From contig NC_035444.2 of assembly GCF_002127325.2 (NCBI RefSeq), positions 32,442,904-32,506,903 on the forward strand: a DNA stretch of 64,000 nucleotides, given 5' to 3'. The stretch comes from Helianthus annuus. Its lineage: Eukaryota; Streptophyta; Magnoliopsida; Asterales; Asteraceae. Below, piece by piece: positions 55,673-64,000 of the stretch. Under the pieces are notes generated by a model. It was not told where the DNA came from and made no database searches. It saw nothing but the letters and a program-made list of their open reading frames with translations. The stretch's first letter is position 1. Every line of letters starts with the position of its first letter. The position numbers were made by a program, and so were the translations under genes.

Positions 55673-58600
55673 TTATGAATTTGTTGCGGGTTTGGACTCG
55701 AAAAACTTGGCTACTGCTTGATAAAGATTTTCTTCCTGAAAGGGTTTTGATACATACCCATCCATTCCACTTTTTTGGCACTCTTCAAACGTGGCGTGGA
55801 TCACATCCGCAGTCATGGCCAAGATCGGTAAATGCCACTCGGTGGTGGTTCCAGTGTCGCAAGAACCGTCTACCGAACTACTCGTCTGTTGCTCTTCCAT
55901 CTCCCGAATACGGCGCGTGGCCTCAAAACTGAAATTTAGTAACACAAGTTTAGTATATCATGGTTTGATAAGCGGAACAGACGTGTAAATGATTTGAGCC
56001 GAGCACGAGCCCACCTAAGCTTGGCTTGTTAATAATTTTTCAAACTCGAGCTTGGTCATTTAGTGGTTATTAAATATTTAAATGTTATTATTTAGTTATT
56101 TTTATCATAATTTTCTATAACATTAAAACCTATACAAAGAAGCAACCTCTTAGTGCATATGTGGGTTGTAAGTTGGGCTTTGGGAGTCTTTCAAAAAAAA
56201 ATGGAAATTTTCTTTTTTAATCCTAAAGTTTTATATTTGATAATTTAAGTTTAAACTTGTAATCTTTTTCTTTTTAACCCTAAAGTTTTAACTTTGACAA
56301 TTTACCCTAAAATTTAAATCTTTGACAATTTAACTTTACAATTTTTAATCTTTCTTTCTTTTTTAACCTAAAGTTTTAATCTTTGATAATTTAAGTTTAA
56401 AGTTTTAATCTTTGGTAATTTAACCCCTTTGATTAATTTGATTTTTTACTTCTAATTCAAACGTTTCCATCTTTTGCGATTTAACCACTTTGATTTTTTT
56501 TACTTATGTGTTGTAATTTTGGCTTTGGGGGTTTTTCAAAGAAAAAATGGTTATACATATGGTTGTTGTAACCTTGGCTTTGGGGCTTTTTCAAAAAAAA
56601 AATTGATTTTTTTATTTTTCACCCAAAAGTATTTCATAAATTACTTTTAACCCAAAACTATTTGTTTTTTTTTTACTTTTAACACAAAACTTTTTATCTT
56701 TTGCAATATATCCTCACAATTTTTTTACTTTCAATTTTGGTCCTTTATAGTTTTCATTTTCCGCAAATTTTTCGCTTTATGATTCGTTCTGAATTTTGTG
56801 ACTTAAAACATCGCAACGTGCGTCTATGGTTTAGCATTTTTCACGTTTCGTTCTAAACTTTGCGAGTTAATACGACGCAACGTGCGTGTGTGGGTGAACG
56901 TTTTTACATCGTCTATTTTTTCCCGTTTGACAGGTTCAACATAACGTACGCGTCCTAAATCGACTTAGTTATAATTAAAGAATCCCCGCCGCATTGCGGC
57001 GGGTCGTAATTCTAGTTTATATTTATTATGCAAATATTATAAAACAATATTATTGTATTTATATACAAAATAGGTTTGTTTAGACTCGCAAGCCTAGTGA
57101 AATTTGGTATGTGCCAGTTTATTAATGAGCTCCAATTTAGGCTCAAGCTTGGGCTCGAGCTCGTTTTGAGCTTTTAGCGAGCTGCTCTCAAGTAGCTTGC
57201 AAGCGTCTCAAATCGTTTACACCCCTAGTCTAAAAGATGTAAATTAATTTTTGTTGGTACGTACCCGTCCATTTCCGGCATTTGAATATCCATAAAGCAG
57301 GCATCGAACCCGTGTGGAATTTGAAGCAAATCAAGAGCCGCTTTCCCACAATCGGCACACTCGACCTCAGCTCCAAACTTCTTAAGTGCGCCGGCTGCAA
57401 CCCGACGGTTCACTCGATTATCATCAACCACCAATATTTTCTTCCCACAAAGCAAACCACGAAGGTAAACAGACCCGTTCGCCATAACTCTACCTTGTTC
57501 CACCTTCTTCCCTGTTCCAAACACTTGTTGAAGACATGCTGCCACCATACTCGCTCTTAACGGTTTCATAATCAAAGTGTCGGAAAACCCTGCGGCCTTT
57601 GCCTTATCGAATTCGTCACCTGTTATATTCGTGGCAAGAAGGATCATTTTGGGTGATTTTAACACGTGCCCGAAAACCGAAGCCCGTATGTTGCTCAAAT
57701 CGTCACCGGATAGCCACACGTCTTTCTCGACTAGAATCATGTCCGGTTGACCAGAACCCAAAACCGACGCCACGGTTCTTATGCTATTTACAACCTCAAC
57801 GAAAACACCCAACCGTTTCAAATGGTATCGTGTTACTGCAGCTCGAATGGGTTTTGTATCAACAATAGTCGCTTTCAACCCTTTAAAAGCAGTCGGTAAC
57901 TCATCATAAAGAGATCTTTTCGGGTCCGTTACCATGTTTTGCTCACACCGTTTAAAGCTTGCCGTGAAAGAAAACGTGCTACCGATTTGTGGTCGGCTAA
58001 TGAAGCTAATATGACCACCCATAAGCTCAACTAAACACTTGCTAATACTCAACCCGATTCCCGTTCCACCGTAATGTCTAGACGTTGAACTATCAGCTTG
58101 CATAAAAGGCATGAAAACGAGTTTTTGAGCATGTAACGGGATCCCAATTCCCGTGTCTTCAGCCGAGACCATTAGATTAACATTTTGAGAAATCCCGTCA
58201 GATGTTAGCACTTGAAACGGGAATTCTTCATCCGCTATTAGATGCTTAAATCTATCCCAATTGTTTCGGTCATCCGCTGCTTCCCGGCCACTTAATGTGT
58301 TTGTCTGGCAACCGTTAGATCGTCCGCTTAAACAGCTATCCGATGTTGCATCGTGTACCGCTATAGAATGTTCGGCTAGATGAACTTGAACAAATATATG
58401 TCCTTGTTCGGTAAACTATCAAAAAATACAAATCTTCATAAGGACCTTGAGATATTTAAATATAAATATAAATATATAATTCAACAGAAAATCATGAAAT
58501 TTGCTTACTTTAACAGAATTTCCTACGAGATTCGTTATCACTTGTCTGAATCTTCCGGGATCACCCATCACAATTTGCGGGACCTTATCCGATACAAAAA

Positions 58601-60942
58601 CCGCCAACTTCGATATCCCAAAAACGAGCATAAAGTCAGATCATTTGAAAGGAAAAAGAATTTAAAAAATGTGCATTTTACCTCAATTCCTTTGTTTCGG
58701 GACTTCTCGGAGAACAACGAGAGTACATCATCTAATACGGACCGGAGATCAAACGGGACCGCCTCTAACTCCAACTTCCCAGCTTCGATTTTGGCCCGAT
58801 CAAGCACTTCGTTAATCAAAGTAATCAAAGCGCGTCCACACGCTTGAGCCGTTTGCGCGTAATCTCTTTGTGTCGAACTTAAATCAGTATCGAGAAGTAA
58901 TGCAAGCATCCCTACAACCCCAAATGCACGTTTATTATACGATTATATCCAACACATTAATGTACGAAAAAACAGAGCAAAAAGATTAAAATAATACCGA
59001 GGATGCCGTTCATAGGTGTTCTGATTTCATGCGAAACAGTAGCAAGAAACTGGCATTCACAACATACAAAAGATCTAGTAAGTATGTAACATTCTTTACC
59101 TTAAAACAACATTAAATATTCGAAAGTTTAAGGATTTAACCTGGGATTTGGTGACATCTGCAGCTTCTGCTCGGACTTTTAACTGCTGCATTGTATGAAA
59201 ATCGTCTTCAACTTGAACGATATGAATGGCGCCAGTATAGAACATGTAGCCCGCTAAGAAAACGATCACATAGCCTAAAAACGCGGTGGTGATAGCGGTC
59301 CATGAGATCGGCGCCTTATGGAGATACCTACAAGTCATCTGGTGCTTCCTAAACGGGTCACCAAAGTCGAGCGTGCTGACACGTACGCGTGTCAGATCAC
59401 CGTATTGAGCCTGGCGGCCATACATAATCAAAGGATCCGACGTGTTGGTGACATCGTAAACTTTTACTATGATCTCCTGGTTTCCCGCAAGTTGACCGAG
59501 CAGGTTTTCGACTAGCGACTCCACATCGAATGCGCCACCAAGATACCCGACAGTAGCTTCGATTCGATCTCGAACAGATGCATTTGGCGGGAGTTTTGAT
59601 TTGTAAACCGGAATGGTCAAAACGACTCCGAGATGGTGGGAACCCAAGAGCTTGAAAGGGCTTGTGAGTACCGCTTTCCCTGTTGACCGAGCGCGCAAGA
59701 TGTTTTCACGGTCCTCCTGTAATCAAATTCGAGATTCTTTCAAATACTCGAATACCCGTAAAGATTAATGAATTATAATCCAAATAGGGTTTAAAAAGAT
59801 TCACCTCGCCCGACATCATATCTACCAAATTAAGGTAAGAAACGGTTTCTTGAGCGAAGATCACGGGGGCATACTCGTCGCGGTGTGGTGACGGCTCCTT
59901 GTTGGCCATTGTTCTTATGGTCCCACCGTGTTGACTTTCGAAGTCTTCCCTTTGTGAATTCAATACCCTTTGTGCATATGCTACTCCACTTAACAGTGGT
60001 CTTTCGAAAGCAGTTCTTGCTGTATATTCTGCAAATGTTTCCTGCATTATATGAATTCCATCAATGAAAATTTTCAAAATCAAATTTTCCCATTTGAATT
60101 TTGACTTTTGAGGTCAAACTGAAATCATTTCAAATCACAAATTTGATGTGAAATTTAAAAAAAAAATTGCAATATACAATTGATACAAACAGATAACCAG
60201 ATGGGTCAGATCTCCGACAATGCACATTAATTCTGCCTCAATTTGCATTACAAAAAAAAAAAAAAAAAAAAAAAATCCCTCAATTTAGGTTTCTTGTTTC
60301 TTCCCCAATATGTTTATTGCCCTACCCACACAATTTGATCAAGAAAGAACACAAAAAATCAAAACCAAAGGTCAAGAATTTTAAAATAATCAAGAATAAA
60401 TAAACAAACAAATTAATTAATCAAACAAATAAATAAACAAAGAATTTGTAATTATTACTGAAATTGAATCAAGAAAAGGGTAAAAATTCCACAAGAACAC
60501 AAAAATTCTAACACAAGAAACTAAAAAAACACACACACAAACACTGAGAAACACAATGATAGACAGCACAAAAGTTGAAGAAAAAAAAAAGTCAAACCTG
60601 GTCAATAACTGATGGGTTCTTGTAATAATGAAAAGTGGAGACCAAAACAGCAAGAGCATGAACATGATTAACACAAACACTAAACTGATCTTGCAACATC
60701 CTTGCTCTTTGATCACACATGCTAACCAAACCCTCTTGGATTCTCTGTTGGTGGCCTGCATCTATGCATCTATAAACATGAACAGCAGCAAACCCAAAAG
60801 CAATTATCCATAAAGCCAAGTATTTGCCTTGATGTGTTCTTGGAACATATGATGTGTACTTTCTTTTTGTGCCCAATTGTTGGTCACTGTTCAAACTCAC
60901 TGCCACCATGTGATGGTGGTGGCTTTGCATTTTCAAACCCAT
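55673..60942 (-). CDS. HK4: cytokinin receptor histidine kinase, AHK4/CRE1/WOL type
   Basis: Eight coding exons, all with GT-AG junctions and matching phases: 60,942-60,598; 60,041-59,805; 59,716-59,141; 59,049-58,998; 58,911-58,682; 58,607-58,509; 58,415-57,265; 55,928-55,673. The product is 981 residues. Transmembrane segment 1 is at about 41-57. The CHASE (cytokinin-binding) domain spans about 105-325 (TFAEYTARTAFERPLLSG; DEYAPVIF; GYLGGAFDVESL). Segment 2 is at about 333-356. The HisKA motif SHEIRTPMNG puts the phosphorylated His at 393. ATPase motifs are in exons 5-7 (EDTGIGIP; GGTGIGLSISKCLVELM). A degenerate receiver-like region precedes the true receiver (KKILVVDDN; phospho-Asp 889 in FMDIQMP; SKPF Lys in exon 8). 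Known role: hybrid kinase that passes a cytokinin signal to phosphotransfer proteins. No breaks seen. Start chosen at MGLKMQ, the first in-frame ATG. Exon 7 to 8 spans an intron enlarged by transposons. Confidence 0.95.
55980..57229. mobile_element. MITE in intron 7 of HK4, itself split by a Helitron
   Basis: The left end GTGTAAATGATTTGAGCCGAGC and right end (reversed) GGTGTAAACGATTTGAGACGC are inverted repeats. Inside them, AGCTCGAGCTCG-type motifs lie at 55,998-56,055 and 57,095-57,200. The interior is interrupted by Helitron-like sequence ending at 57,015. Confidence 0.5.
56130..57015 (+). mobile_element. non-autonomous Helitron in intron 7 of HK4
   Basis: The 3' end has a perfect hairpin CCCGCCGCATTGCGGCGGG, then TCGTAATT and CTAG followed by T (57,012-57,016), the expected Helitron signature. 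The interior has repeats of CCTAAAGTTTTAATCTTTGA (56,220-56,420). The 5' end could not be fixed and the given start is approximate. Confidence 0.55.
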
Positions 60943-60950
60943 TTTAACTC

Positions 60951-60998
60951 TCAAACTTCTTCTTGTTGTTGTTGCAGTTGCAGTTCTCCACACTTCAT
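60951..60998 (-). CDS. upstream ORF in the HK4 leader (15 codons)
   Basis: An ATG at 60,998 opens a 15-residue frame (MKCGELQLQQQQEEV) ending in TGA at 60,951, only 8 nt before the HK4 ATG and in another frame. It could lower translation of the receptor if it is within the mRNA. Whether the transcript starts upstream of it is inferred from the TATA position. Confidence 0.4.
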   Translation of the reverse strand: MKCGELQLQQQQEEV

Positions 60999-61517
60999 GC
61001 CACTAAAGTTTTCTTTAAAGGTCACAACTTTTTCAGCAAAGTATAAAGCTTTTATCTTTTTTACTCTTTTTTACTAAAAACCATATAATTGCAGCATTGT
61101 TTTGTGTGTTTTTAGTCAAGAAACACACAACCCCAGAAAACCCACAAAATATCAATGATCAAAAACAAGAATTTTGTAGCACAGAGAGAGAAAGAATCAA
61201 GAACAGCAGCACAAAAGGGAATTTTAATTTTTAAAAATTTATAAAGAATTAGTAAGCATGCGGGTCTAATGTTTGCAGCCCTAAAAAGATGCACAGAAGC
61301 CCAGATTCCAAAGAAACTTTGAATCAAAATGTTGTTGTGAAAACCCTAAAATAATTAATAAATCTACAGGCGTGAAGAGGGTAGCAGACAAAGACCAGCA
61401 CATTCACTGTTCTTCTCTGTAATCTTGAATTAAAAAAGGGAAAGAAATCATGTGAAATCTAAGACAAATTAGAAGTTTTATGAGTTGTGAATTGGTTTAA
61501 TAATAACTGGGTGTAAA

Positions 61518-61533
61518 CATCTATATATATTCT
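61518..61533 (-). promoter_or_regulatory. candidate TATA box of HK4
   Basis: GAATATATATAGATG on the minus strand lies about 580 bp upstream of the ATG, followed by leader-like sequence free of other signals. An intron in the leader (60,999-61,490) is possible but not resolved. Confidence 0.4.
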
Positions 61534-61539
61534 AAAGTT

Positions 61540-62112
61540 TAGTTATATGTTCTATTTTAAAACCAAAATTTATGGTTGTTTTAAATGCACCAACTTATAA
61601 AAATCCTATTAATTGCATTTAATTTACTTAATAATCTATATCTATCTATATCTATATATACTTAAAAATATAAGTTTAGTTATACGTTCTATTTGCCAAT
61701 GATCTCTATATCAAGTGGTGGAGGGTTTGCATTTCTCTTGCGAGATGCAGGTTCGACTCCCACTTGGTGCAGAGTGAGGCATTGGTGGGCAATGATAGAA
61801 GACCTAGGGAAACCTGGGTTGGATCCTTGAGCCAAACGGGTTTTACCGGTAATTTCACCGTCGTGCCTACGTGCGGGTGGGTTACCGGGTTTTCCCCGGA
61901 ATTGGTGGTGGACTCGGGTTACTCTCGGAGTACTCCGTTTGTCCATTGGGTGCCCCGAGAGTACTCGAGATTGAGTTTGTTGGTCGTTCAAAAAAAGTTA
62001 TATGTTCTATTTTAAAACCAAAATTTATGGTTGTTTTAAATGCACCAACCTAGAAAAATCCTATTAATTGCATTTAATTTACTTAATAATCTATATCTAT
62101 CTATATCTTTAT
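61540..62112. repeat. tandem duplication of about 135 bp, second copy split by a SINE
   Basis: AGTTATATGTTCTATTTTAA and the following 110 bp (CCAAAATTTATGG, CATTTAATTTACTTAATAAT) occur at 61,542-61,660 and again at 61,996-62,105. The second copy starts at 61,678 and is interrupted by the SINE at 61,695-61,995. Confidence 0.8.
61695..61995 (+). mobile_element. tRNA-derived SINE, about 300 bp
   Basis: A-box-like AGTGGTGGAGGG and B box GGTTCGACTCC (about 61,751) are about 30 bp apart. The element ends TTGGTCGTTC plus a run of A. It is flanked by a 17-bp target duplication with one mismatch (AGTTATACGTTCTATTT at 61,678-61,694; AGTTATATGTTCTATTT at 61,996-62,012). GC-rich body without coding sequence. 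Confidence 0.85.
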
Positions 62113-62132
62113 CTATATTCTATATATACTTA

Positions 62133-62378
62133 GACCATAGGTAATGGTTAATGCCCACTAAGGGGCATTTTTCACCACATCATCATCATAATGCCCTTTT
62201 AAAAAAGGTGTAATGGTTAATGCCCATTTCATTTATTACTTTCCATTATTTTTCTTCTCTTTGGGCATTATTATAGAAATGCCCCTCACTCTTCATGCCC
62301 TTATAATGCCCATGAGTAATGGTGTAAGGGCATTATCAAAATCTTTCATGCCCTTATAAAGCCCCATTACATATGGTC
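62133..62378. mobile_element. Tourist-like MITE, 246 bp
   Basis: The ends GACCATAGGTAATGG and (reversed) GACCATATGTAATGG are inverted repeats, flanked by TTA at 62,130-62,132 and 62,379-62,381. The interior repeats GGGCAT/ATGCCC motifs. The 3-bp TTA duplication fits the PIF/Harbinger group. Confidence 0.85.
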
Positions 62379-63091
62379 TTAAAAATTTAGTTATATCAAC
62401 TTTTTTACAACCTTCATTATGAGGCTCTTAAATACATTTGTGTGTTTCAAGTAAGTTATAATGCTTATGGTACAACACTTAATTAGGTAGGTAGTAAAAA
62501 TGGCAAAATTATATTTCTGCATTATTATTAAAATGAATAAAATTATAAAGAAATTCATTAATTTAGGCATTTAAAGTAACTGAATTTGAGGGTAAAATTG
62601 ACAAACCCTCTCCTGCATTAATTTTCGAAAGCCTTTCATCTTCGTCTTCAATCAAGTCAAAACGTATCACAGATTTAATTTCATCCGATTCATCTACTCT
62701 AATAGCCCTAAATTGATTCAATGTCCCTCTGATGCAGGTAAACCCAAATAAAAATTTCAATCAGTGATTATCTTTGTTTCATTTCGATTTCTTTAGATAC
62801 GCACTAATAACTTTTTCAACACAACTACCTCAATCATGATGCAGATTTTGATAGGGCTTGGAATCTATATCAAATTGTGATGGCAAGTGTAGTAGATGTC
62901 GTTGGAGAATGGGGGTGACGGGAGATACACGAAGATAACACTCAAGCAACTATACCCAGCCTAGGGCAATTGAAGCCTATCAGGTTCCACATTTGTTGCT
63001 CTGTTCTACCATTCATCCCTGTAATTTTTTTTATGTAATTTAGGTTCTTTTATTGTGATTTCATACAGGTTCGATTTTATTTTAGAATCTT

Positions 63092-63124
<33 letters not shown>

Positions 63125-64000
63125 TGTATGTTTGTTTTGTTTCATTAGATCGTAAAAAAACTTAAATCGTTCTTCCTCCGGTCGGCTCCGCTCCACAATC
63201 GAGGAAACCTGAACCTTTGTTTGTTCAAGATAGATGTTCAAGTTCTGGTTCTTGCTGTTCTGATTAAAACAGGGAAGTGATATGCAAACCATGATCAGTA
63301 TCAATTTCTTTTCACATAAATAGGTTGGGTAATGGGTCAAACGGGTAATTTATGGTGTGGACTGAGACGGGAATGGTTGACCCGAAACACTTTCTTATCC
63401 CAACATTTTAATCTTTTATGTAGATGATTAGCGTAAAATACAATTACAAAAAGTATTTAACTTCTATAATCATCTAATTTTTAAATTAAATAATTGAAGG
63501 TGCACGTTGGGAAACTTTTGACCCGTTTCCTATTTAATCTACCTCTTTTTTTAGTTGCAAGCGTTCATTTTGAGTATCCCGAGGCGTAAAATAATGGACG
63601 AGACACAAGAAACCTTGAGAACATCCGCCTTCCCGAGTACCCACGTGAAGGTAGAACCGTAATAGTAAAACCCGTAATTGCTGGGATTTTTTTTTACTTT
63701 TTTTATGAAGAATTTTGTTTGTATGTTCATTATGCATGAAAAATGGTCAAAGAACCTTTATATTGCATCCATGTGTTATTGTCGAACCGTATGCTGACTC
63801 ATGCTGGTAACAGAGGCTACATTTTACTGAAAACCCCACTAACAACTATGTTTTTGTATTCATATGTAACGAGTCAAATCAAATAATTTAAGATAAAAGC
63901 GAATTGGTTATTAAAAGTTAGCTAAAGTGTAATTTAAAAGTGTTTACAGTCCTACATTGTTTATTTGTAAAAAGTAGCTTATTAATGTATTCATATTTGT
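62379..64000. other. right-end region, AT-rich, unassigned
   Basis: A minus-strand frame at 62,563-62,735, starting after an acceptor-like TGCATCAG, encodes an acidic stretch (RVDESDEIKSVIRFDLIEDE) that could be a gene or pseudogene fragment; I do not recognise it. A (CAT)n microsatellite lies at 63,095-63,123. A gene continuing beyond 64,000 cannot be excluded. Confidence 0.3.

Noticed and set aside
60940..60993. Longer HK4 N terminus starting at 60,993
   Set aside because: The codon there is GTG; the first in-frame ATG is 60,942 and the MGLKMQ start resembles known HK4 proteins.
63077..63340. Minus-strand frame ending in a run of Asp
   Set aside because: The Asp run is a (CAT)n microsatellite and the remainder lacks coding character.

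Overview
The window is nuclear DNA from a flowering plant. It is AT-rich, most of it is nested transposable elements, and it carries one intronless and one eight-exon host gene. The retroelement and MITE types look like those of a large repeat-rich asterid genome, possibly Asteraceae; this family-level guess is an inference. Only two host genes are well supported: a PUB20/21-like U-box E3 ligase (15,301-16,641, minus) and a cytokinin receptor histidine kinase of the AHK4/CRE1/WOL type (55,673-60,942, minus).

Layout. 1-14,086: a Tekay/Del-like Ty3/Gypsy chromovirus with very long LTRs. Its 5' LTR is cut by the window edge and carries an inverted copia-like solo LTR; its gag-pol is broken by a frameshift, three in-frame stops and a lost integrase catalytic Asp. 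14,087-15,300: palindromic and tandem repeats. 15,301-16,641: the U-box gene. 17,523-about 20,165: three Helitron-like elements joined head to tail. 20,700-24,965: a SINE, a broken Harbinger MYB-like ORF, a MITE and AT-rich tandem repeats.

24,966-49,817 can be read as one nested stack. A Tourist-like MITE (MITE1) contains a young Gypsy element (25,025-32,034, matching GGTTG target duplications) and a second copy of the MITE (MITE2). MITE2 contains a third copy (MITE3) and an Athila-type composite with three LTRs (32,450-48,999, matching CTGGT duplications). The composite joins a pol-bearing unit and a pol-less unit that share LTRs, primer-binding site and 3' region. 49,940-50,745 is a GGTACC-rich fold-back repeat, and 51,002-53,786 a decayed PIF/Harbinger transposon with another MITE inside. 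The receptor gene follows, with a MITE and a Helitron in its seventh intron. The right end holds a SINE, a Tourist-like MITE and unassigned AT-rich DNA.

The most unusual material is in the retroelements. Paired GC-rich palindromes recur through all non-coding parts of the Athila composite and sit just upstream of TATA boxes, in the LTRs and at a probable internal promoter. Downstream ORFs in both Athila units start right after a predicted splice acceptor. The young Gypsy element has intact gag but no integrase core. Two Gypsy elements carry an extra ORF between primer-binding site and gag. All boundaries, exon junctions and identity estimates were read by eye.
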